A stretch of DNA of 64,000 nt from Actinopolyspora erythraea (GTDB lineage: Bacteria > Actinomycetota > Actinomycetes > Mycobacteriales > Pseudonocardiaceae). The notes beneath the pieces were generated by a model. The model searched no databases. It had not been told where the DNA came from and was given only the letters and a program-made list of their open reading frames with translations. Location of the stretch: positions 3,410,001 to 3,474,000 of the forward strand of contig NZ_CP022752.1 in assembly GCF_002263515.1 (NCBI RefSeq), read 5' to 3'. Position 1 is the stretch's first letter, and each line of letters opens with the position of its first letter. Below, piece by piece: positions 54,781 through 64,000 of the stretch. The position numbers were made by a program, and so were the translations under genes.

Positions 54781-54978
54781 AACGTGTTCCTACCGCACAC
54801 CCACGACAACTCTTCGAACGCGGGTGACCATGACAGCTCCAGAACTTCGAGTCCGGTCAGGCCGTTTCCACGCTGTACAGCCCCCAGAAGCACCACGGGG
54901 CCCGAAATCGACGCGCGTGCGCAGTCATGCCGTGGCGGTACGAGCCACGGGGCGTACGCGGACCGAACGACCGACTGG

Positions 54979-55190
54979 TCAGTCGAACTCGCCATCCTTC
55001 ACACCGGCGACGAACGCCTGCCACTCGACCGGCGTGTAGTAGTGCTCGGGCCTGCTGCGGTCCTTGGTGTCACGCAACCAGCGGCCACCGTCGCGGCCAC
55101 GGCGACCTCGACGCAAGCCTACTGGTCGGTACTGTAGCTACTCTTGTGGAACTCGGCGTCCGATGGGAAGTCGAGTGGATACTCGGTCAA
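54979..55190 (-). pseudogene. DUF397 domain gene, broken by a stop and a frameshift
   Basis: From TTG 55190, with AGGAGGTAG upstream, the frame reads LTEYPLDFPSDAEFHKSSYS and TDQ, then meets TAG at 55119-55121 where a glutamine (CAG) is expected. Beyond it ACVEVAV continues, then one missing G shifts the frame; the rest reads GRDGGRWLRDTKDRSRPEH, then TPVEWQAFVAGVKDGEFD and a stop at 54979. This is a typical DUF397 protein of about 70 residues in pieces. DUF397 genes normally sit beside an XRE-type regulator in actinomycetes; none is intact here. Confidence 0.75.
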
Positions 55191-55454
55191 GGAACTACCT
55201 CCTTCAAGGTTCGGTAGACGATTGCCCGTGACCCTTCGGGGGGCGCCTCCGATGGGGAGGCCGAGTCTCCTGCTGTCGAGAAGTTCGACCTCGACATCCG
55301 CTTCGCCGAATCCGGTCCGGTCGTCGAGGAACTCATCCGGCCCACCGGTGACCACGTTCGTCCGAAGGGTGTTTCCCCGTCATGGCCGGTGTCAGGCTGG
55401 TGCGGACAGCAGCCAGTGGCGAGAACCCGACGCGTCGTGGGCGACCGCTCGAAA

Positions 55455-55604
55455 TCATCGGCATCCGACACGGGAACCGGAGGGCGCGTTCCACCGCGCG
55501 ATCACCCACGCGAGCATTCGCGGGGGCAGGTCGGCCAGGCCCTCCTGGTCGACAACCGCTCCCCACTGTCGGCGGGTCGCGTCGTCGTAGCTGATCGTCG
55601 CCAC
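55455..55604 (-). CDS. Short hypothetical protein, possibly truncated
   Basis: A 49-residue frame from GTG 55604 with GGAGGAG 8 bases upstream: MATISYDDATRRQWGAVVDQ, then EGLADLPPRMLAWVIARWNA and a stop at 55455. The good ribosome binding site and protein-like composition favour a real gene start. The stop after a conserved-looking helix, and coding-like sequence in other frames down to 55200 (for example ADVEVELLDSRRLGLP), suggest that it is the front of a longer decayed gene. Family not recognised. Confidence 0.45.
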   Translation of the reverse strand: MATISYDDATRRQWGAVVDQEGLADLPPRMLAWVIARWNAPSGSRVGCR

Positions 55605-55656
55605 GCAACACGCTCCTCCGCGGTGGCGAACCCGCCCGTCGGCCGGGCGGTGGACT

Positions 55657-57087
55657 TCAACCGTGAACCCCCGGATGCATCCGGTGCAGCGTCGAGCGGT
55701 GCGCCTGTCTGATCCGGGCGCCGTCCGACTCGTCGTCCGCGGGCAGATCGGCCTCGGTCGCGACCGGCCACTCCGGCGGCCGGTCGGTGCCCGCGAGGCT
55801 CCAGGCCGCCTGCCGCGCCGCCCCGAGGGCGACGTACTCGGCCGGGCGGGGGACGGTCACCGGCACGCCGAAGATTCCCGGCGCCACCCGGCGCACCGCC
55901 TCGGAACGGGCGGCCCCGCCGATGAGCAGCACGCGGCGCACCGGGACGTCCTGGCCCCGCAACGCGTCCAGCCCCTCGGCCAGGCCGCACAGCATTCCCT
56001 CCACCGCCGCGCGGGCCAGGTTCTCGGGGATCATGTTGTCCCTGCGGAGCCCGTGCAGCGTCCCGGTGGCGCCGGGCAGGTTCGGGGTGCGTTCCCCGTC
56101 CAGATAGGGCAGCAGCGTCAGCCCGCCCGCCCCCGGCTCGGCCGAGCGGGCCAGCCGGTCGAATCCCGCGTTGTCCGTCCCCAGCAGTTCCGCTGTCGAC
56201 GTGAGTACCCGTGCGGCGTTGAGCGTGCACACCAGCGGCAGGAACCTGCCGGTGGCGTCGGCGAACCCGGCGACGGTACCCGTCGGATCCCCGGTGACGG
56301 TCCCGGAACAGGCGAAGACGGTACCGCTGGTGCCGAGGGAAACCACCACGTCGCCGGGGGCGATCCCCAGCCCCAGGGCCGCGGCCATGTTGTCCCCGGT
56401 GCCCGCCGAGACGAGCACGCCGGAGGGAGTGGTCCCCGCCGGCTCGCCGGGGGCGAGCACACGCGGGGTGTTCGGCGAACGTCCGCCGAAGGCTCGGGCG
56501 AGCAGGTCGTGGCGGTAGCGTCCCTCGCCCGGCGACCAGTAGCCGGTGCCCGAGGCGTCCCCGCGATCGGTGACGTACTCCCCGCCGGTGAGCCTGGCGG
56601 TGAGCCAGTCGTGCGGCAGCACCACGTCGGTGACCCGGTCGGCGAGCCGGGGCTCGTGCTCGGCCATCCACCGGAGTTTGGTGACCGTCAGGCTCGCCAC
56701 CGGAACGGTTCCGGTCATGCCCGCCACCGCGGCCGCCCCGCCGAACTCCGCGGTGATCCGCTCGGCGGCTTCCGCCGAGCGCGTGTCGTTCCACAGCAGG
56801 GCGGGCCGCACCACGGCACCGTCCGCGTCGAGCGCGACCAGCCCGTGCTGCTGGGCCCCCACCCCGAGGGCCGACACGCCGTCCAGCAGGCCGTCGGTGG
56901 CGCGGCACAGGGCGTTCCACCAGACCTCGGGGTCGATCTCGGTTCCGTCGTGGTGCTCGGCGCTGGCGGTGCGCAGCACTTCTCCGCTGGCCGCGTCGCA
57001 CACCACGACCTTCGTGGACTGGGTGGATGAATCGATCCCGGCCACCAGGGCCCCGGAACCGGGGGCGGACTCGTGCTCGGTGCTCAT
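55657..57087 (-). CDS. xylB: Xylulokinase
   Basis: A 476-residue FGGY-family sugar kinase that phosphorylates D-xylulose for the pentose phosphate pathway. The actin-like ATPase fold shows AGIDSSTQSTKVVVCDAASG near 15, GVGAQQHGLVALDADG near 75 with LLWNDTRSAEAAE near 97, GTGDNMAAALGLGIAPGDVVVSLGTSGTV near 228 to 256, and the adenosine motif VLLIGGAARSEAVRRVAPGIF near 390. AQQHGLV is the xylulokinase form of the substrate loop. It overlaps the upstream dehydrogenase gene by 4 bases and ends the polyol operon. Confidence 0.94.
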   Translation of the reverse strand: MSTEHESAPGSGALVAGIDSSTQSTKVVVCDAASGEVLRTASAEHHDGTEIDPEVWWNALCRATDGLLDGVSALGVGAQQHGLVALDADGAVVRPALLWNDTRSAEAAERITAEFGGAAAVAGMTGTVPVASLTVTKLRWMAEHEPRLADRVTDVVLPHDWLTARLTGGEYVTDRGDASGTGYWSPGEGRYRHDLLARAFGGRSPNTPRVLAPGEPAGTTPSGVLVSAGTGDNMAAALGLGIAPGDVVVSLGTSGTVFACSGTVTGDPTGTVAGFADATGRFLPLVCTLNAARVLTSTAELLGTDNAGFDRLARSAEPGAGGLTLLPYLDGERTPNLPGATGTLHGLRRDNMIPENLARAAVEGMLCGLAEGLDALRGQDVPVRRVLLIGGAARSEAVRRVAPGIFGVPVTVPRPAEYVALGAARQAAWSLAGTDRPPEWPVATEADLPADDESDGARIRQAHRSTLHRMHPGVHG

Positions 57088-58110
57088 CGGATGCCGTCCT
57101 GCGACACGGAAGTCGAATTCGGAAGGATCTGCAGCTTGCGGCCGGTCCCGGCCCGGAACTTGCGGACCGCGTCCTCGTAGGAGTCCAGCGGGAAAGCATC
57201 ACTGATCATGGTGTCGGCGTCCACCGCTCCGCTGCCCATGAGCTCCACGGCCCGGGAGTAGCTGTGCAGCACCGCCATGCTGCCCACGATGGTGATCTCC
57301 TCGTTGTAGACCCGGAACGGGGAGAACGACGCGGTCGCCTCGCCCGGGGCCACGCCGAACTGCTGGAAGGTTCCCCCCGGACGCACCCTGCCGAGACCGT
57401 CCTCGATCGCGGCGACGACGCCGGTGCAGTCCACCACGACCTCCCAGCCGTGGCGCCCGTGCAGCGCGTCTGCCGACGTGGCGGTGGCGTCCGCGCCGAG
57501 CCGCTCGGCCACCTCCAGCCGCTCCTCGTTGAGGTCGACGACCGACACCGAGGTGGCGCCGCCCCGGCGGGCGAGCTGGGCCATCAGCAGCCCCATGGTC
57601 CCCGCCCCGTAGATCAGGTAGTGCTCGCCGAGCCGGCGGGGAAGCCGGTCGAAACCGCGCACGGCGCAGGACAGCGGTTCGATCAGCGCGGCCCGCGCCG
57701 CTGTCACGCCCTCCGGGAGGCGGTGGCAGTTGGCGGCGGGAGCGAGCGCGTACTCCGCGCAGGCCCCGTCCCTGGTGTTGCCGATGGCGTTCCAGTCCTC
57801 GCAGAGGTTGCCGCGGCCCAGCGCGCAGTAGTGGCAGCTGCCGCAGAACAGCGAGGGATCCACCGCCACGGCGTCCCCGACCCGCGGGCTCGTCACTCCG
57901 TGCCCGAGGGCGGCGACCCTGCCCGCGAACTCGTGGCCGGGCACGATCGGGTAGGGCGCCGGGGCGAAATCGCCGTCGACGATGTGGATGTCGGTGCCGC
58001 AGATACCGCAGGCGTCTACCTCGACGACCACCTCCCCGGGGGCCGGGTTCGGGGTCGGGGACGGTGGTGACCGACAGTTTTCCGGGCGTTTCGATGACAG
58101 CTGCGCGCAC
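57084..58110 (-). pseudogene. Zinc-dependent polyol dehydrogenase, frameshifted near the N terminus
   Basis: From GTG 58110 (GAGGT 6 bases upstream) the protein starts RAAVIETPGKLSVTTVPDPE and runs out of frame after PGP. One base over, it continues GEVVVEVDACGICGTDIHIV, with catalytic zinc Cys-His in CGICGTD and GHEFAGRVAALGHGV, structural zinc cysteines in CGSCHYCALGRGNLC, and NAD site IYGAGTMGLLMAQLA, to the stop at 57084. The lesion is one extra base in the G run 58038-58042 (five where four fit). All functional residues are intact. This is a medium-chain dehydrogenase of the sorbitol/arabitol/xylitol type, likely making xylulose for the adjacent kinase. Confidence 0.82.
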
Positions 58111-58124
58111 TGGGACCTCGTTTC

Positions 58125-58949
58125 TCAGTCTCGGACGGTCTCTCCGGGCAGGTGTTCGTCCGGGGTGGCGGGGGTGACCCGCACCTCGGTGCCGAACGCC
58201 CGGATGGCCGCGATCTCCTCTTGCGGGGTGGTCTCGTCGGTGACCACCAGGTCGTACGCCGCCACTGTGCCGTGGGAGTACGTGGCCGTCTTGCCGAACT
58301 TCGAGTGGTCCACGAGCAGCACGCTGCGTTCGGCGGCAGCGCACATGGCTTCCTTGATCTCGGCGAAGTCCTGGATCGGGTGGTACAACCGGCCGTCGGC
58401 TATCGCGGTCGCCGACATCACCGCCAGGTCGGCGCGCAGCCGCGAGAGGCCGCGCAGCACGTCCGGCCCGGTGCAGGACTCGAACTCGCCGCGGAAGCGT
58501 CCCCCCAGCAGCAGCACCTCCCGCTCGGCGCCGGACAGGGTCCGCGCCACCACGAACGAGTTGGTCACCACGGTCAGGCTCTCGACCGAGGTGAGCCGGC
58601 GAGCGCACGGGAACAGCGTGCTGGAGTCGTCCAGGATGACGGTGGTGTCCGGGCGGACCTCGCCGACCGCCACCGCCGCCATCGCCTCCTTCTCGGCGAC
58701 GTGCAGCCCGACCCGGAACCTGGTGGCCGTCTCCATGGTCAGGGAGGGGAAGGACTCCACCCGACCGCGCAGTTTGTGCAGCAGATGGCGCGCGGCCAGG
58801 TCGTCGAGGTCGCGGTGCATCGTCATGAGGCTCACGCCGAAGCGCTCGGCCAGCTCGTCTATGCGGGCCCTGCCCCGGTCGACGACGAACCGCAGGACCT
58901 CCTGCCTGCGTCGCTCCACCGCGGCTTCCGATGGTCGGGCGGCGGCCAC
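58125..58949 (-). CDS. DeoR family transcriptional regulator
   Basis: A 274-residue repressor. N-terminal helix-turn-helix: ERRRQEVLRFVVDRGRARID near 12, then ELAERFGVSLMTMHRDLDDL near 32. The C-terminal sugar-phosphate sensor domain has VILDDSSTLFPCARRL near 104, VVTNSFVVARTL near 127, DLAVMSATAIAD near 171 and SVLLVDHSKFGKTA near 210. It lies between the two dehydrogenase genes and probably controls the polyol operon. GTG 58949 has AAGGGAGG 6 bases upstream; the frame is open to 59309 but that part overlaps repeat copy E. Confidence 0.93.
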   Translation of the reverse strand: MAAARPSEAAVERRRQEVLRFVVDRGRARIDELAERFGVSLMTMHRDLDDLAARHLLHKLRGRVESFPSLTMETATRFRVGLHVAEKEAMAAVAVGEVRPDTTVILDDSSTLFPCARRLTSVESLTVVTNSFVVARTLSGAEREVLLLGGRFRGEFESCTGPDVLRGLSRLRADLAVMSATAIADGRLYHPIQDFAEIKEAMCAAAERSVLLVDHSKFGKTATYSHGTVAAYDLVVTDETTPQEEIAAIRAFGTEVRVTPATPDEHLPGETVRD

Positions 58950-59305
58950 GGCCCCTCCCTTCGCTGCTCGGTAGGACTGTGTCGAGGCGATTTCCGTGTC
59001 CGGTCCCGCGGCGGAACCTTCCGTGCGGCTCTCACTCCGGCGAGGCCCGGTGCCGGGTAGCGAGCTACACAACGTCGGGCCTTCCTCGCGAGAGCGCACA
59101 CGGGCGGAACCCGCGACGGTGCCGACCACGAGAGTGGTCGGAAGCGGCCACTCCGCTTGACCGCGACCGGCGAGATCGCCCCCGATCGGGGTCTCGGCTC
59201 CCCTCCTCGCCGTGAAGCTCCCCGGACGCCACGGGAGCCTCCCGGTGGTTCCGAAGCCTCCCCGGGAAGCGATCGTGCGGCTACGCGGGTCCTGTTTCGG
59301 GATCG
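58950..59305. other. Intergenic region with repeat copy E
   Basis: No gene is supported in these 356 bases between the deoR-type regulator and the sorbitol-dehydrogenase-like gene. It holds repeat copy E, which suggests that the regulator may have its own promoter here rather than read-through from the permease-dehydrogenase pair. Confidence 0.5.
59008..59123 (-). repeat. Dispersed nested-palindrome repeat, copy E
   Basis: Reverse-oriented full copy. In the reverse direction it runs GGCACCGTCGCGGGTTCCGC to AAGGTTCCGCCGC, with CTCTCGCGAGG, CCCGACGTTGTGTAG and GCTACCCGG in the same order as copies C and D. More diverged than C and D. It lies inside the inserted block, so the element has spread there as well or arrived with it. 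Confidence 0.7.
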
Positions 59306-60340
59306 TCATTCCTGGGGGCGAACGACGGCCTTAACCGCCGTGTCGTCGCGTGCGGACAGGGTGAGCGCCTCGGGAACCCGGTCCAGCCCGAACCGGTGGG
59401 TGACCAGCCCGTCGAGCTCCACCGCACCGGACGCGGCGAGCGCGATGGCGGTCGGCCAGGTGTTGGCGTACCGGAAGGTGCCGGTCAGCTCGATCTCGCG
59501 GGTCTGCACGTGCGAGAGCGGGAGGGCGAGTTCGTCCCCGCCCAGGCCGACGAACACGGCACGCCCGGCGCGGGCCAGGATGCCCACCGCCTCGGCGGCG
59601 GCCCCGGGGTTGCCGGAGCACTCCAGCAGCACGTCCGGTTCGTACCCGGTGGCGGACAGGCTCCGCTCACCGACGTTGACGGTGTCGGCGGCGGCCAGCT
59701 CCGAGGCCATCCGCAGCCTGTGCCCGGTCACGTCGGTCACCACGACCTCGGTGGCCCCGAAGGCGCGCGCGGTCTGCGCCGCGAGCAGCCCGACCGGCCC
59801 GGCCCCGGTGACCAGCACGCGGTCCCCGGGGGCCACCCGTGCCTTGCGGCACGCCCACACGGCCACCGAGAGCGGTTCGACGAGGGCGGCGGCCTCGTCC
59901 GACATGTCCTCGGGCACCGGGTAGGCGAACCGCTCGTGCAGGGTCACGTACTCGCAGAACGCCCCGTCGACGGGCGGGGTGGCGAAGAACCGCACATCGG
60001 GGCAGAGGTTGTAGCGCCCCGACCGGCACTCGTGGCACGCCATGCAGGGAACCCCCGGTTCGAGGGAGACCCGGGTGCCGGGTTCGTGCCCGGACACTTC
60101 GGACCCACGGGCGACGACCGTGCCGGAGGCCTCGTGCCCGAGGACCAGTGGTTCGCGGACCACGAACTCCCCGAGCCTGCCGTGTTCGTAGTAGTGCGTG
60201 TCGGAACCACAGGTTCCCACCGCGCTCACCCGCACCAGCACTTCGTGCGGGCCGGGACGTGGAACGGGCCGATCCTCGACGGAGATGTCGTGGACGTCGC
60301 GCAGCACGGAAGCGCGCATCGACGTTGGAAGTTCGTTCAC
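59306..60340 (-). CDS. Sorbitol/L-iditol dehydrogenase-like zinc dehydrogenase
   Basis: A 344-residue medium-chain dehydrogenase. The catalytic zinc site is SAVGTCGSDTHYYEHGRLGEF near 40, with PLVLGHEASGTVV near 65; structural zinc cysteines are in GVPCMACHECRSGRYNLC near 95 to 112; the NAD fold is VLVTGAGPVGLLAAQTARAFG near 172. TCGSDTHYYEHG and GHEASG are marks of sorbitol/xylitol dehydrogenases, which oxidise polyols to ketoses. The GTG at 60340 overlaps the permease stop by 4 bases (GTGA); the ATG at 60319 is possible. Confidence 0.93.
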   Translation of the reverse strand: MNELPTSMRASVLRDVHDISVEDRPVPRPGPHEVLVRVSAVGTCGSDTHYYEHGRLGEFVVREPLVLGHEASGTVVARGSEVSGHEPGTRVSLEPGVPCMACHECRSGRYNLCPDVRFFATPPVDGAFCEYVTLHERFAYPVPEDMSDEAAALVEPLSVAVWACRKARVAPGDRVLVTGAGPVGLLAAQTARAFGATEVVVTDVTGHRLRMASELAAADTVNVGERSLSATGYEPDVLLECSGNPGAAAEAVGILARAGRAVFVGLGGDELALPLSHVQTREIELTGTFRYANTWPTAIALAASGAVELDGLVTHRFGLDRVPEALTLSARDDTAVKAVVRPQE

Positions 60341-61278
60341 TCTCCGGTCACTGCTCCCAGGGTCAGGCCGGTGACCAACCACCGGCGGACTGCAAGTCCC
60401 GCCAGCATCATCGGCACCACGACGAAGGTGCCGATGGCGCACAGCTGCCCCCAGTCGATACCTGACTGGGTGACCAGCTGGCTGGCGGCTATCGGTAACG
60501 TCTGCGAGTGCGGGCCGCTGAACACGAGCGCGAAGGCGTAGTCGTTCCAGGCGAACACCAGGCAGAGCACGAAGGTGGTCACCAGTCCCGACTTGGTCAA
60601 CGGCAGCACCACGTGTCGGAAAGCCTGCCAGTCGGTGCATCCCTCCACCTTGGCCGATTCCTCGAGTGCGCGCGGGACGTCGGCGAAGAACGCGCTCAGC
60701 AGCCAGATCGCGAACGGCAGGTTGAACGTGAGGTAGGCCAGCGCCAGCCCCGCCACGGTGTCGATCAGTCCGAGCTGGCGGAACATCAGGAACAGCGGGA
60801 GCACCACCGCGGCGATGGGGGCCATCCGGGTCGAGATGATCCAGCAGCACAGGTGCTTCCTGCCCCGCATCCCGCTGCGGGCCGGTCCGTAACCGGCCAG
60901 CGCTCCCAGCGCCACGGAAAGCACGGCCGAGGCCCCGGCCGCGGCCACGCTGTGCCACAGGTAGGGCGTCAGTTCGTCGCCGCCGGTGAACAGCCCGGTA
61001 TAGTGCCGCAACGTCGGGGTGAAAAGCCACCGCGGCTCGGCGGAGTTGATCGCCTCGCTCGGTTTGAACGAGGACAGCACCATCCACACCAGCGGAACCA
61101 GGGTCCACAGCAGCGCCAGGGTCAGCGCGACGGTGATCACCACACGGGTTCCGGTGCCGGTCCGTTCCAGCGGGCTCAGCCTGGACCCGCGGGGCCGGGC
61201 CCGCCGTCCACGATCGTCGTCCGTTCCCGTCCCGGGAGCCGGGGCGGCGCGGGGACCGGCGGAGTCGACCACGCTCAT
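60337..61278 (-). CDS. Carbohydrate ABC transporter permease (MalG-like), partner genes absent
   Basis: A 313-residue inner-membrane permease with six hydrophobic segments from residue about 50. The ATPase-contact EAA loop is ALEESAKVEGCTDWQAFRHVVLPL near 203, and the family start VPLVWMVLSSFKPSEAI is near 65. Such permeases need a second permease, a binding protein and an ATPase; none is adjacent. ATG 61278 overlaps the stop of a 21-codon frame (61275-61340). It is followed by the sorbitol-dehydrogenase-like gene, so it likely imports a polyol. Confidence 0.9.
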   Translation of the reverse strand: MSVVDSAGPRAAPAPGTGTDDDRGRRARPRGSRLSPLERTGTGTRVVITVALTLALLWTLVPLVWMVLSSFKPSEAINSAEPRWLFTPTLRHYTGLFTGGDELTPYLWHSVAAAGASAVLSVALGALAGYGPARSGMRGRKHLCCWIISTRMAPIAAVVLPLFLMFRQLGLIDTVAGLALAYLTFNLPFAIWLLSAFFADVPRALEESAKVEGCTDWQAFRHVVLPLTKSGLVTTFVLCLVFAWNDYAFALVFSGPHSQTLPIAASQLVTQSGIDWGQLCAIGTFVVVPMMLAGLAVRRWLVTGLTLGAVTGE

Positions 61279-61340
61279 CGGGCGAGCGTTTCCCGCAGCA
61301 GACGTCTTCTGCTGACGGCGGCTGGTTTCGGATCGACCAT
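61275..61340 (-). CDS. 21-codon frame coupled to the permease, possible deletion remnant
   Basis: ATG 61340 has GGGAGGG 4 bases upstream, a strong ribosome binding site. It encodes 21 residues beginning MVDPKPAAVSRRRLLRET and stops in the ATGA that starts the permease. The basic SRRRLLRE start looks like the beginning of an exported binding protein. It may be a leader peptide or the joined ends of an operon that lost its binding protein and first permease. Confidence 0.4.
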   Translation of the reverse strand: MVDPKPAAVSRRRLLRETLAR

Positions 61341-61398
61341 GGACCCTCCCGATGCTCACCCGGCCGTGTGATTGGGATCATTCTTAGCAGAGAAGCAC

Positions 61399-61420
61399 CA
61401 CTTTGTTAACACTTTCTGCG
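61399..61420. promoter_or_regulatory. Direct-repeat operator candidate of the polyol operon
   Basis: CACTTTGTTAA followed at once by CACTTTCTGCG: two CACTTT units exactly 11 bases apart, one helical turn, in the only AT-rich patch upstream of the permease. Direct repeats at this spacing are common operators of DeoR family regulators, and a deoR-type gene lies in the cluster. Confidence 0.4.
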
Positions 61421-61690
61421 ATATCTACTGGGGAACGGCTCCGAACCGACCGCGCGAACGCGGGAAGCAGGCGAGCGAAGCTCCTGGTGGAGCGCTCCCA
61501 AGAAAGCGCGCCCACAAGGGAGGCAGAGGTGGACGACCACGACGGCGGCGCGCGGCGGCCGGAGCACACGCCCGGGTCCCGGAGGCAGCCACCCGGGCCG
61601 GGGCGGACACAACGGTGGGAGGACGCGGGGACGTACCGCCCCGCGCACCGGGAACGGATCGGGAACCACTCCGTCACGACGGGACGGTCA

Positions 61691-61714
61691 AGCACGGGGG
61701 CATCACGCCGTGCT
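61691..61714 (-). terminator. Hairpin downstream of aroQ
   Basis: AGCACGG and CCGTGCT arms with a 10-base loop, about 80 bases beyond the aroQ stop. Candidate end of the aroC-aroK-aroB-aroQ transcript. Confidence 0.4.
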
Positions 61715-61790
61715 CCGGCGAAAGAAACGTCCGGTCACACCCGGAAACGGCAGAGCGCTGGGGAACCCGCCGCGCGGCGGCGGGGACCGG

Positions 61791-63935
<2,145 letters not shown>

Positions 63936-63939
<4 letters not shown>

Positions 63940-64000
63940 GGCCTCTCCTCCCGCGCTTCGGCTCGCTCGGTGAGCGCCGTGAGGTAGCCCCGCACGTTGC
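63936..64000 (-). CDS. aroC: Chorismate synthase, C-terminal end only
   Basis: The last 20 codons of a gene entering from the right: NVRGYLTALTERAEAREERP and stop. NV-GYL near the end fits actinobacterial chorismate synthase, and aroC-aroK-aroB-aroQ is the usual order. The stop overlaps the aroK start by 4 bases. Too short for proof. Confidence 0.6.

Larger units (their letters stand above)
61341..61790. other. aroQ-polyol operon intergenic region
   Basis: No gene is supported in these 450 bases. The left end is an AT-rich promoter-like stretch with the direct repeat at 61399-61420; the right end has a hairpin at 61691-61714. The middle is GC-rich sequence with nothing recognised. Confidence 0.5.

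Overview
The window is very GC-rich bacterial DNA with short gene spacing and many 4-base stop/start overlaps. Gene content points to a high-GC actinomycete, most likely Pseudonocardiales: RbpA, WhiA, BldD with an intact cyclic-di-GMP signature, the actinobacterial integration host factor, an F420-type nitroreductase and DUF397. Genus is not decidable from sequence reading alone (Saccharopolyspora- or Actinopolyspora-like is a guess). Most of the window is conserved housekeeping chromosome, broken by two accessory stretches.

Layout. 1-4.8 kb: accessory, rightward cluster of a DUF1998 superfamily 2 helicase (5' end outside the window), a primary-type sigma factor and a NADAR-domain protein; this is the best candidate for an undescribed system. 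4.9-9.0 kb: rbpA, secG, then gap-pgk-tpiA (lower glycolysis). 9.4-14.8 kb: uvrC-rapZ-yvcK-whiA. 15-22 kb: an unknown gene, a dihydroorotate-dehydrogenase-like enzyme and the riboflavin block (rpe-ribD, ribE-ribBA-ribH-PH protein). 22-26 kb: deazaflavin-dependent reductase, amino acid permease, nucleoside deaminase, OsmC protein. 25-40 kb: rsmB-fmt-def, a divergent glycoside hydrolase / polysaccharide deacetylase pair, priA, trmL, a serine hydrolase, metK, coaBC, rpoZ, gmk, mihF. 41-50 kb: pyrimidine operon pyrR-pyrB-pyrC-(PH-like membrane protein)-carA-carB-pyrF, with a leader that matches a PyrR-binding loop over the pyrR ribosome binding site; bldD is divergent. 51-53.3 kb: pepP-efp-nusB. 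53.5-61.4 kb: an insertion that separates pepP from aroQ; it holds a deaminase-toxin/Imm1 pair (the deaminase has lost its zinc cysteines), a broken DUF397 gene and a polyol catabolic operon (ABC permease, two zinc dehydrogenases, DeoR regulator, xylulokinase). 61.8-64 kb: aroC(partial)-aroK-aroB-aroQ.

Two features cut across the regions. First, a dispersed nested-palindrome repeat of about 115 bp occurs at five intergenic sites (four full, one half copy), with a separate perfect 21-bp-arm palindrome next to one copy. Second, def, priA (twice), one dehydrogenase and the DUF397 gene each carry a single-base gain or loss inside a G/C run; this pattern fits either real decay or homopolymer errors in the assembly and must be settled before calling the essential genes broken. 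No tRNA, rRNA, CRISPR array or insertion sequence transposase was seen.
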